In this document: positions 49,936 to 60,963 of the stretch, piece after piece
How positions within the stretch are numbered: the first letter of the stretch is position 1
How the letters are laid out: each line of letters begins with the position of its first letter
DNA from: Stromatinia cepivora
Taxonomy: Eukaryota > Ascomycota > Leotiomycetes > Helotiales > Sclerotiniaceae
Reading direction: 5' to 3'
Assembly: GCA_014898415.1 (NCBI GenBank)
Contig: RCTD01000013.1
Coordinates: 868,001-932,000, forward strand
Length of the DNA stretch: 64,000 nt
Program-made: the position numbers and the translations under genes
The notes under the pieces: model-generated
What the model saw: only the letters and a program-made list of their open reading frames with translations
What the model was told of the DNA's origin: nothing
Database searches by the model: none

Positions 49936-51090
49936 ATGGCACATTCAACAAGACCATCCGCTTCTCGAACACACACTGCACCAGCACTTGCTCTATCCCC
50001 CAAAACAAGTTCAGAAAAGAACACAGAGAAGAAGACACATCATGTACGCAGAAAGTCAGGAAAGGATTATGCGGTAGTGGCGGAGAAGAGACCTAGTCGA
50101 CCGACAACTTTACATAGAAGGGTAACACCACAAGTTATTGCGAAGGCTGGCAGAAGTAAGGAAAGAGAAAGTCAATACTTGGAAAAAGATAATGGGGAGA
50201 GCTTTCCACAATTCTGGTAAGTTTATTTGTCAAATGATGGTCATGACGACTCCTAGGATTGGAAGACGCGGGGTGCATATTGGTGGCTGAATCAAAACTG
50301 ACGAATTACTATAGTATGACTTGCGAAAAGCAATTTACCCCAGCAAATAATACTTTTCTCTACTGCTCTGAAGAGTGAGAATCACCCATTATTTCCGGAT
50401 TGTATTGCAGAAATCACTAACAAAATTAATAGATGTCGTCTTCATGATCAAGCCCCTACATATACTTCTCGATCGAACCCATATGCGGCAGCCCCAAACT
50501 CTCCACCGTTGACCCCTTTCATGTCAAGCGCAACTTTACACTTCCCAGAAGAACCTCGAGATATCGTACCTCGACTTTCCCCCACACAATCTCGACCTCG
50601 ATCATACTTCAACTCCTCACCACACCCCACCGATTTCTCTTCCACTTACCAAGCACCATCCGCATCTCTCCCAACATCTCACTTTTATAACCCATCGCAA
50701 GCCGATACACATTCATCAAGTGCTTTAGAAAGCTTACGAGAATTAGCCACCGCGCTACCTCGAACACACCAACTCCAAGAACCAGAATCTCCACCAACTA
50801 CCACACTCTCGAGGACTTCCTCTCAAGTTTGGAACTACATGCCATTTACGAGCAGAACTACAACACCCACACCTCTTGCCACACCCGGAAACTCATACTC
50901 CAACAGCGGCACCAGTCACCCCGCCCGTCGCAGTCGAGAAGATTTATATGCTTTTGGGAACGGTCAAACATTTACCAGCACCGGCGGTATGGGTATGGAT
51001 CGACCATTACCACCACGAAGTGGTCCAGGTGGTTATGGACATCGACCTAGGAGTATCGATCTCGTAACCCCATACACATCTGGTGTTTAA
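49936..51090 (+). CDS. Ecl1-family (life-span regulatory factor) zinc-binding protein
   Basis: Three exons (49936-50216, 50315-50374, 50433-51090) encode 332 residues. The core is a short Cys4 motif split across both introns: Cys near 94 and 97 (FCMTCEKQF) and Cys near 111 and 115 (FLYCSEECR). This is the Ecl1/2/3 signature known from fission yeast, where these small proteins extend chronological life span and respond to nutrient and zinc limitation. The N terminus is basic (HHVRRKSGKDYAVVAEKRPS), as in filamentous relatives. The long C terminus is Ser/Thr/Pro-rich and ends in RPRSIDLVTPYTSGV. A very long upstream gene-free stretch suggests complex regulation. Confidence 0.85.
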
Positions 51091-52389
51091 ATCGAGACGA
51101 AACGAAGCTCTGAACGAGCACACATTATACATCATTTTTTATTGGTTATAGATATAATTGCCAGCATGGCGAGCAGTGCGTTATTGTGGTATATAGATTA
51201 CAGCATGAAGTAAAATGGGACGGGAACATTGATTTTGGTTGGGATTCGTCATCTATATGCGAGCATCATAGGTAGCTGGCGAGGCAATAGTGAGTGAGTT
51301 AATTCATGGATTTTAAAAGATATTGGAGGAGATGCATAATGCATTATGGCTATGAGGATAATATGGGATAGGATGGATGGATGGATGATACGTGGGATTA
51401 GGTAGAGTTTGCGGTGGCTCTATGCAGCTTTAGTTAATACCGGTATATCATATACTTCACAAATATTGTAATTCCATGTTGGACCTTGTGAGATGATATC
51501 ATATGATATTACATTTTCCCTAAGATAGTTAGTTTTTGAACTTTGGGGTTATTGCATCGCATATCAAGAGATGATATTGAGCCATTTATGTCTTATTTCA
51601 GTACAAGTAAGATTACCTGCTTTTCAGATGAACAAATAAACGAGGTAACTAACCTTAATACCCCTTCATTTCCATCGATATCAAGCCTCTTACTCAACAC
51701 AACACGATCGATTTTTATAAGATATTTACTCTGTACGATCCTAATTATTCCTTAATTTCACTACAACCCGCTATCTACAAAGAATGAAAGATTGATATAC
51801 AAAATTTCATCATTCTTTGATATTTTGTCATCGAGCTGTTGGGGGTGTGGGGTTGGTCGTTATGAGAAAGAAGGGTTAATAGTAGGTAATCGAATTGATT
51901 AGATATTGGGATTGATTGGGTTTATTTAGTATGTTGGTGTAATGTCTATGTAAAGGTATATGGATTACCTAAATCAAATCTATTTGCCGATTTATTATTC
52001 TATACTTTGAATTCACTTGTCAGTCCTTGTGGATGGTAAATTCGGGGTACTAGGTAGATTCAATTCGTCCCTTCCCTATCATGTTCCTTGTAACACGTGC
52101 AGTCGAGCCGATAGAATTAATTTAAACGCGTGATTGGAATAGTGGGGTCTAGCTATTGACAAGCTTTATCTCGAATTTGGAGTTTGAAATCAACTTAAGC
52201 TTTAACCTTTATTTTTGTTTCTCTTGTGTTGTGTCGTGTTGGATCTTGTGTGCTGGGATCTTTGAGCGACGAGTTGTAGGTCTGTTGGGTGGGATATATT
52301 AAGGCTGATATTTCGAGGGTTGTAAGAGTTCTCACTCACTTGAGTTTGAAGATCAAGATTACCGGGGGGATCTAGAGGAAGGGGAAAAA
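51091..52389. other. Intergenic
   Basis: This is the 3' flank of the Ecl1-family gene and the promoter of the hydrolase. No gene is supportable; the frames at 51543-51755 and 52202-52414 (-) lack any feature. Confidence 0.5.
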
Positions 52390-53528
52390 ATGTCAGGATA
52401 CAAGATAGACGCAATGGAGGACTTCAAAACGAATGATGGGGTTACGATCAAATATATTGATACGGATCCTAAGAATGAGGAAGGAAAGGAATGGTTGATT
52501 CTTGTGAGCGATTTTTTTCTTCTGCTCCAGGGTTTCTGTTTCTGTTTCGGTATATGATATATTGAGACATCAAGAAATTCTCCTTCACAGAATCATGAGT
52601 GAAGTGGTTAAGGGAGGAAGAGTTGGACTAATAAAACACACAGCTGCACGGTTTCACTGGCTCATCTGGTGTCTGGCAACGCAATATCCCTGCTTTGTCA
52701 CAGAAATACCGAGTTCTTATACCGGATCTCAGAGGCCACGGGGACAGTGGAAAACCAAAGCATGGGTACCACGTGAGTCGACTCGCAATGGATTTGCATG
52801 AACTTACGCAGCAAATCATCAATTCATCTCCCATCAACCAAAACGTCACGCGATCAGAAAAGAAATTCCTTGCTATCGGTGGTAGTCTTGGATGTGCGAT
52901 TTTATGGAGTTATGCGGAACTTTTTACAACGAGGTTATTCAAGAAAATGATCTTTGTGGATCAAAGTCCGCTGCAAAATTCTACGTTGGATGGTTGGGAT
53001 AGTCGGTTTTGTAACCGTGGTATGAATAATCCGTGGGCCATTGCTTCTCTTCAGAAAACTCTTGAGCTGGCACCAGATGTTGCACATCGTGGGACTATTG
53101 CTGCTTGTTTGGGTTATCGGTATGAAGCTGTTGAATCTGAGAAAGGGGTTAGGACGCAGAACGAGATGGATGATGACGAGGCATTCTTCTTAGGAGAAGC
53201 ACTTAAAGGGGATGGAAGATGGTTGGGAAAATTGATGGAAGATCATACTTCTAAGGATTGGAGAGGTAGTATCCGTGCTACTTTTGGGCCAGGGAGTGGG
53301 AGTGAGACGGAAGTTTTGGTGGTGGGGAGTACGAGGAGTGGATGTTTTCCTGCCGAAGGAGTGATGAAGATTGTGGAGTTTATCAATGGAGAAGAGGGGA
53401 AAAGCGTTGAAAAGTCTACGCAAGGAAAGGCACGAGGCGTAGTAGTTGATTGGGGCGGTCATTGGTGTTATTGGGAGGATCCTCACAGATTTAATGAACT
53501 CGTTTCGGGGTTTTTGGAAGAGAATTGA
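52390..53528 (+). CDS. Alpha/beta hydrolase
   Basis: Two exons (52390-52503, 52644-53528) encode 332 residues. Order of features: WLILLHGFTGSSGVW with the oxyanion-hole HG across the splice, IPDLRGHGDSGKP, the nucleophile elbow GGSLG with Ser near 119, and a C-terminal WGGHWCYW with His near 311 for the charge relay. This is a classical single-domain alpha/beta hydrolase fold without a signal peptide, likely cytosolic. The substrate is unknown. The 140-base intron is long for this window and contains a partly open stretch; the acceptor at 52643 was chosen because it alone restores LHGFTG. An in-frame ATG at 52414 is an alternative start. Confidence 0.88.
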
Positions 53529-54369
53529 AGGTTGAATGAGGAAGTAAGTTGCAGCGAACGAGCATATCAGAAATAAAGGAGAATTTAGCAGTATAGGGAA
53601 CCGCGACTTCAATTGATTCAATGTTTCAATGTTTCAAACAAATTCAACAATTGTAATGCTTTGCATATTCGAATCCAATTCAATAATTGAATGACTCGCC
53701 TTAGATATCAAGTAAAAATGTCTTCCTTATCCTCGAATTCCGCCTAGTGGGATGGAGTTTCATCATCAGTGGATGCGCTAGCATCTCGAACAATAACCAA
53801 ACCACAAACACACCAAGATGTCATTTCGAATTCACCACATCCATGGTCCATAGCAATACCAAACCTTTCATATTCTCGTAAGGGTCTATCACCCTCAAGA
53901 CAGAAATGGCGAGTTACTTATATCTTTTCTTCATTTATTCGCTTTATAGTATTCACTTTGCAGTATTCAATTTTGCAGTTTTCACCTCAAATTGATTCGA
54001 TCTTTCGAATTGAATTTTTCTCGTTCAAGAATACATCTACATCTAATGTTCTAAACATCCAATGTTCTACCTACATCCCTTCCAATCTTCCGGGTGTTTA
54101 GAAGGGGAAATGATTCGAATGACTGGTGTAGTATGATAGTATAAAGGGTCTGATGTAGAAACTAGAAAGCTAGGTATTCACACCACCAACCTCGAGCCTC
54201 CATTCCTGATGTAGAAGCTGGAGCTACTCACACCTCCAACTACTGGCCTCTGCCGTCGCCGCTCCACCAGCCTCGCTGTTTTAGCAGCTCTTTGTCGCCG
54301 CGCCTACCCCCTTTTCCCCTCGCGTCTGGCACCGTTATGTCAGTGAGTTTCGGAAAACGTAAGGTTATC

Positions 54370-55260
54370 TTCTACCTATAGAGGTAATATCTTTTCACTC
54401 TAGAAAAAACAACGAAAACAACTATAGAGAATTAGTATCTTTCAATTCCAACAGAACATAGCGATAACAACCATCATAGAGAAACAATAATCTTCTACTC
54501 CAGAACACAACCAACAACCATGGAGAGGCAATGTCTTTCGATTTCAGATAAAACCAATGGGCCATTCAGAGGTAGTTTCTTTCAACTCCAACAGAATACA
54601 GCCAACAACCATGGAGAGGCAATCAATATCTTTCGATTTCAAATAAAATCAATCGACCATTCAGAGGTAGTTTCTTTCAACTCCTACAGAACATAACCAA
54701 TAATCATGAAGAAATAAAAGAAATAGTGCCTTTCAACTCCAACAGAACCAACAATCATGGAGAGGTAGTGCCTTTCAACTCCAACAGAACCAACAATCAT
54801 GGAGAGGTGGTGTCTTTCAACTCCAACAGAACACAGCCAACAACCATAGAGAGGTAGTGTCCTTCAATTTCAGACAGAACAACAACACCAACCATTCAGA
54901 AGTAATATCTTTCTACTTCAGCAGAATATAGTGATAACAACGATGAGAAGCAGTGCATTTCGATCTCGAACAGGAAAACGGTCATGGAGAGGTAGTGCCT
55001 TTCGATGTCGAACAGAAAATGACCATGAAGAGGCAGTGTCTTTCGCCTTTAGTAGGGACGTCAGGAAAGATTATGTATACCACTCGTTTGACCATTTCAA
55101 CAAGAAACGGAAGCAACATGGCATTCTTTCCACTTCATCCTCTACTCCAACGGGGAGGCAGAACAACAATAGAGAAACAACATCTTTCCACTTCATCTCT
55201 GCTACAACGGGGAGGCGACGAAAACCATATCTTTCCTCGGAGTAACTATTGGATTGGCGT
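54370..55260 (+). repeat. Degenerate minisatellite, about 15-18 units
   Basis: Units of roughly 40-60 bases follow the pattern AACAACCATGGAGAGG..GT..TTTCAACTCCAACAGAAC. The best-kept units are at about 54715-54840, where 42-base units repeat nearly perfectly. Units alternate between forms with 'CATGGAGAGG' and 'CATTCAGAGG'. The unit length is not kept to multiples of three, so a coding origin is unlikely. A short inverted copy of the same family lies at 22870-23020. Confidence 0.85.
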
Positions 55261-55613
55261 GTCTTTCAAGTCCAGTGTAACAGGAAGATTTGAGAGTATG
55301 CTTTATACTTCCACTACCATCCCGGCATATCGATTGTATTTGATGGGAAGTAATTGGAATAGTCGTACAGACCCGGGAGCTGTGTATGGACGAACGGGAG
55401 AAGGCAGAAGAGGAGCGGAATAAACGCAAGGCCGAAACAACGAGAGGATTGTATCTTTTTTGATCGAACAGTTATAACGAGTTGGATGAATGAGTAACTG
55501 GTTCTTATCATAAAATGTTGATCCGAATTGAAATAAGTTGTTCCAGTTGTGACGCATATAGTTTGGACTCTTTTTCGGCCCGGAAGCTTTGAAGAGTCAG
55601 TGTCTTTCGAGGA

Positions 55614-55870
55614 CTTACAGGAGTGCCATCGGGCCACTACCATGCCAAGAAGAGCTTGACTGGGCTTACAGGAGTGCCATCGGGCCACCTAAAAGTTCAA
55701 AAAGTCAAATATTGTACTTCTTGGCTAAAGAGGAGGTGTCATAACTTACTACCACGCCAAATTGATAGTCTTACTTAGATGCCATCGGGCCACCTGAAAG
55801 TCTGCAAAGTCAGAAACTATACGTTTCAAGAAAGGAGGGTATTGTGAAAACTAACCGCGCCACGCCTGTT
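55614..55870 (+). repeat. GCCATCGGGCCAC repeat with two 105-bp units
   Basis: CTTAC..GCCATCGGGCCAC occurs at about 55614, 55665 and 55770. The second and third copies extend into a similar 105-base unit ending in a purine tract followed by TGT/TAT and ..CGCGCCACGCC or ..ACCACGCC. Purine tract followed by TGT is the layout of a retrotransposon polypurine-tract/LTR junction, but no coding part is seen. Confidence 0.6.
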
Positions 55871-56628
55871 GTGTGCTCTACTTCTCATTCTTACCCTTCA
55901 ATTCCTCCCAACGAGCCGCTGGGCCTAACTTCGATGAGGGATGGTTCGGTTTTTTGGGTAATTTTGGGGAGGTTTTTGTCTCATTACGAGGAAATTCTTT
56001 TCCAATTTTCAACCCGACGAGGAAAGCCGTCCCAAAATTATGGCTTTTCAAAACCAAATTGTTCCTGTCCATCGGTGTTGTTCTTTCGCAATGAGAAGGC
56101 CATTGTCGGAAATATATTTTAAAAACAAAATATGTAAAATATCGCTGTTGATTAAAGATAAGATTAATCAGAAACGCTGTAGCCGGAGAGGAAGAAAAAA
56201 GAAGAGTTTGAGAGAAGTTGTGATTATATACCTCTCAGCTTCTACATCGCTCTTTCCTCAAAAATCTCCCTGTGCTTTACTCTTTCCAAGGGAAAGAAAC
56301 AAAAATACTCGCGACTTCTTCTGATCTTCATTTATTCATCGTCGATTATACTATAGGTAGATTGATAGCCTAGGCATAATAACATATTCATTACCAGGAG
56401 GATTCCTCGAATTAAAAGATCAATCAAAAAAATGGGGTACAAGAATTGTGGTATGATTCTTCACCACTTCTCGTTAATCATTAGGATACTCGCTGCAAAA
56501 TCATTTTCGTCGGCGGGAAAGTGGAACTCTCTGCCTTCATGCGCTTTCCTAATATATACCTCCTCCTAATATACCCAGAAACGAAAGAAATATATACAAA
56601 GAACATATTGACATTAAAGATGAAAGTA

Positions 56629-59236
56629 TCAGAAAAACCAAGAATTATTAGGATTTTGACTCTTTCGTCCATCCGAAGTCGTAGCATCAGAAGAATTTCT
56701 AGACAGAATGTCCGGTACTACTTCTCCATTCCAAACAAGCTTTCCGGATTTCGAAAATGTACGCATGAACATCGAAGAGGGTCTTGCAAGTGTTGGGCTT
56801 TTCATTGAGAGGGGCGTCCCTGCAGATTCTTCTGAGATACCTGATTTGTTCGAGTTACCTGTGACTGATCTTAAGGAATTATACCGCTCAATAGGAGGTT
56901 CAAGATTTGGTGAGGGGAATTGTTTCCTGTCGGTGGGATTTGAACTGCTGAGGGTGGAAGATTGTCTTGTGAGAAAGTCAAGGGGAGATATTCTTCCTTG
57001 TTCGGAGGAAACTCGAGGACTGGGTGATCGTGCTGATATGGCTGGGGATACTGCTGGGGATACTGCGGGGGATATATTTTGGTACGAGGAATGTTGTAAT
57101 AACAATGAGTCATCCTGAAAGGAGAAATGTCGTGAGACCAGAGATCTCGATAATTGTGGTGATAATGTGTGTCTACTCCTCTCATCATCTATCTCTACTA
57201 ATGTGTGATCGGCAGGAAGTTCAAATATTGTGTGACTTGCATCTATCTCATATGCCATTGCGAATTTTCTTTGAGTATCCATTCGGCGTGCAGCCGTTGC
57301 ATAGTCCTCGTAAGAATCTCCAGATGTCGTTGTATATATTTCTGCTGGCTTATTTGTAAATTGAATAAAATCTGACTGCTTGTTGAGATCATGAGATTGA
57401 AGCTCAACAGGTTCGCGACTTTCATGACCTGGCGCTTCGACCATTGGTACCTTCACATCTCGCAAGGAATCATAGCTTGAAGAGGTATTTGTAGAATAAT
57501 TGTTTGGAGGAATTGTTGAAGGATTGGGTGGTGGCGTCATGCGAGAACCATCATTAGAGAAATCTCCAACCATTCTACGAAGAGCAATCTCTGCTATAGA
57601 TGTGGGACGCTTGCGACGGCGATAAAGATAAAATCCACCCAAGAGCTCCTATGGCAAGAATCGCTACTAATATGACTACGATTCTGCATATAATTCCAAC
57701 TGATAAATGTTTAGTCGAAATGGTAGGATCGGCGCTAGATGAAGCTTTTGAGGAAGATGAGGAGGTATTGCTCGCCAAGAACTAGCCCCGTCAATAAAAG
57801 AGCATTGACTAACAGTGAAATTTCCACGTTTATAATCGACTGTGAGATAACTATGAGGCTGTTAGGAGAATATGGCATATTTCTAGGACAATTACTTACG
57901 CTTCATGTAGAAAAGCCCGTCCTAGAGTATTCTGACTGTCATTGGCCGACCTTCTCAGAGGAAAGTAATACGTATCATTGGGAACAAAAGGATATGAAGC
58001 TGATAGGGTAAAGGTATTGAAAGGTGAAACAATAGACGCTGTATCGCCGCCTGTCAATGCGTTTGCTAATGTAAATGTAACTTGAGGATTGATAGCCGTC
58101 AAGAGGGAGTATTGTGTAGAGTTCATCAGGTATAAACCGGTGTTATCATCTAATGAGAGCCCAAACACCTTTCCAAATTCTTGACAAGCTGGTTCAGAAA
58201 GCCAGAAATTTGGATCGGTGGATTCAATGAAAGCATAAGTTGGACTTTTTAAGAGACTAGCTTGTGTGTTTCCACTGTACGTTATCGCTTGGATTGTCAC
58301 AACAATATCCCTATCGACGTCTGAAGCAAGAGTAAAGGTCACAGAATTTGGCGTAAATCGAGAAGTGTCATATCCCCCCAAAATTAATTGAGCATATTGA
58401 CCAGCTTTAAGCCCTGAGATACGGTTAATGAGAAGCTTACATATGGGATGAAGGGGGAATTCCAGACGATATTTCGCCACAGCTGTATAACTCCAAGTGA
58501 GACTTGGAATGAGTTTTTGAGACCATAATGATGAGAAGTAAGATGTGGCTGAAGAGTTCCCTATGGTCGTAAAGTTCACTGGTTGAGTACCGAGTCCGAA
58601 TATTCCTCTTCTTCAAATCAGTCATAATTCGAAAAGTTTGCACAAATACATACGTATAGAATGGCGAGGGAGTAGTAATAGAACCGATTATTTGATTATA
58701 GAGAGTAGGATTATTCGTCTCCAAAACATACCCCAGCCCGATTGAATCTGAGCCAGAGTCTGCCGACTGAGAATATCCTAAATCCGCCTGGAACCCTACT
58801 CCATACTCGTTGATTCCAAATAGCCCTATATCCTCCCAAGTATTGGATAAGGTGTTGTTGAACAAGTCCCCTCTAGAATTAGCACAACCATTTGGTACCG
58901 GGGAGATTGGCAGAAGTACATCCGAGTGGCAAAACTACCAAAGTCTGGGGTGAATTGGTTGAAACCAAAACTCGCACATCTTGGGCAGGAGTTCCAACTC
59001 TCAATGCCAAAGATGACCATTCACCATCATCACCATCCTAGAAATATTAGCCTTCTTTGGAATTGAGAATGCATTCAAAAGCTTACAAAGTATTGACTTG
59101 CTGGTATGACCAATGGGGATGGAAAAACCTTATCTGATTTGAAGTCATCTTCAGTTACACCATTCAATGGACTGCCTGTGACTTTTAGTGCGACAATCGA
59201 AGCCAAAAATAGCCCATTCGGGAGCCGTATTTTCAT
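56629..59236 (-). pseudogene. Aspartic-protease-like membrane receptor with long cytoplasmic tail, frame broken
   Basis: Four exons (59236-59087, 59037-58654, 58610-57900, 57850-56629) describe a secreted, membrane-anchored protein of about 821 residues. The order is signal peptide (MKIRLPNGLFLASIVALKV), pepsin-fold ectodomain (SSLALRVGTPAQDVRVLV, GIFGLGTQPV, LILGGYDTSRF, NDTYYFPLRRS), one membrane helix (GIICRIVVILVAILAIGA), basic YRRRKR and a 330-residue Ser/Pro-rich tail. The first catalytic DTGS is STNS, so it was probably never a protease. The frame is broken by three single-base changes in short runs: extra A at about 58890, missing T at about 57785 and extra G at about 57640. With these counted, exons total 822 codons and splice sites are intact. 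It is a young pseudogene or a sequence with errors. Confidence 0.75.
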
Positions 59237-60963
59237 GACGGCTGTTTAACAAACATGAGTTCGACAATGGCCGAACTGGCATAGACACAAGACAAGAAGT
59301 AGAAGATTGAACAAAAGATATCAAAGGAATATTCCGAGTGTTTTGGTCAACGGAAACCAAAGTCCTGCCCACGGGCAGGGGTAAATTGCATCTTATCGGG
59401 ACTTCACTCCCGCATTTCAACAGCCAGAGCCTTTTCAAAAGGCCACGGCTAAAACGCGGTCGGGTATTCACAGATTAGAACATATCCTGGCATTGATAAG
59501 TAGATCTTATCGAAATCCAGGGGAAATAACCAGGATTGCAAATGATAATCTTGGGGATATCCGCAAGGCTGCGGCACGGCTCACAGAGTTCGATTTCTCC
59601 CCTCTGCCTGGGACCATATTACCTGTCAAATTTGTCTATGCCTAGGCACTGGCCAAGTTGATTCTCATAAATCGGACAGACCTTGAGCATCTAAGAACAA
59701 AGTATCACAGACTCGGCAACCAGACAGAAATAGATAGAATGGTGATGGGAATTTGGGCGCATAATGAACCAATTGGCTCCCAAGCCGAGCTCCATAGTCT
59801 CCCAATGTCTAGATCTGTAATATAAGAGAGTGGGAAGAGTAGCAAATAAAGCTTTAGGAGATGTAATTACAAATAACACAAAATGTTGCGATGTACACAA
59901 TTTGAAGTATTTGAGAGCAGGTAGGTTTGGAGTTGGTTATTATTGGTGAAAGCATTGTATTCCAGAGGAATGAGTTGGAAAGAAGTTTGAGATTTCACCA
60001 CCTTCGGCGACCTTTCGATACACCACATATGGCTTAGGTAAAAAATTAGACGAATAAGAACAAGATCACGTGAAGCTACCCTGTCTTGTCTGTTTTGCCA
60101 TGATAACTTCGTCCTTAATGCAGACATGATACGGACCAACTTTTGGGGATAATAAATTCGCAATCTTTCCCAATTTTGGGCCATTATAATCTTTCCTAAC
60201 GTGTGAGCCAAAGGTATACGGAATACTCTGCCGGCTACATTTGTGGACAATGGCATCTAACCTTATGCACCCTTGAGCACGTGCACTTCCCCAGAGCTCG
60301 GATAAAACAACGTGCAATGCGTTTATGAACCAATATTGTTATTACTATCGCGAATTCTCCGACCCACCAGGTTATTTATGCTTTACTCTATCACTTGTCA
60401 GTAAGCGCCGGATGTTTTAAATGTCCTTGGCCATGGCTTTAGCAGGTCATCACAACCAGGCAGTTGATTATCAAAGTTGATAAGTTCGCACACTCATTAT
60501 TCATAAAGCGACTGGCTTATGGAGAGCATCGTATCAAACCATCCAGAAGATATCTTGGTTGCCTCTCATCTCTCTCGAATGGGCTCTTTTCACCTTACTG
60601 TTTCCTCCCCTGAAAATGACACCGTGAACGTGGAAGGATCATTCCGCCAAGGATATATATTCCCTGACAACCACGAGGATTTGTGCCCATGGTATACCCA
60701 CAAATTCGTCTACTTCACCAATGCTTGTCGATTCCCTTGTCACATTTGACCCAAATGAATGCTGAAAATGTTCTCGATTTCGAAATTAGATTAAAATTTA
60801 GGCAAAATGCCATCTCCAAATTTTCCCTTCTTCTCGAGCATCAAGTTGAAAAGGCACATTCTTATATCTTTACGCGTTCAGTGTAATGTGATTTTTGAAT
60901 TCTGTTGCGCCGTTCTTTACCCAACCCACACTCTTTTAGTTTGTCCTTTGAAGCTTTTTCATA
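59237..60963. other. Divergent intergenic region
   Basis: It lies between the receptor-like pseudogene (-) and the GPI-type protein gene (+). Minus-strand frames at 59867-60317 and 59151-59471 have no recognisable feature or splice context, and the latter overlaps the real first exon in another frame. Nothing else is seen. Confidence 0.5.

Larger units (their letters stand above)
53529..56628. other. Repeat-rich intergenic region
   Basis: It contains the minisatellite at 54370-55260 and a three-copy 'GCCATCGGGCCAC' repeat at 55614-55870 (both listed). A possible LTR-like remnant lies at 55843-56384. Reading frames across 54.9-55.7 kb are produced by the repeats and shift frame between units, so no gene is called. 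Confidence 0.55.

Noticed and set aside
54931..55423. Two overlapping plus-strand frames of 104 and 156 residues
   Set aside because: They are translations of the minisatellite, whose unit length does not preserve frame.
55843..56384. Solo LTR beginning TGTGAAAAC and ending ATAACA
   Set aside because: No matching target-site duplication (GGTAT on the left, TATTC on the right) and no second copy in the window; kept only as a low-interest idea.
58870..58900. A 26-base GT..AG intron that would remove the extra A in the receptor-like gene
   Set aside because: 26 bases is below a workable spliceosomal intron length, and skipping it would delete residues conserved by context; a single-base indel is simpler.
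59867..60317. Overlapping minus-strand frames as a gene
   Set aside because: Two frames overlap in different phases without plausible introns joining them; no motif is seen.
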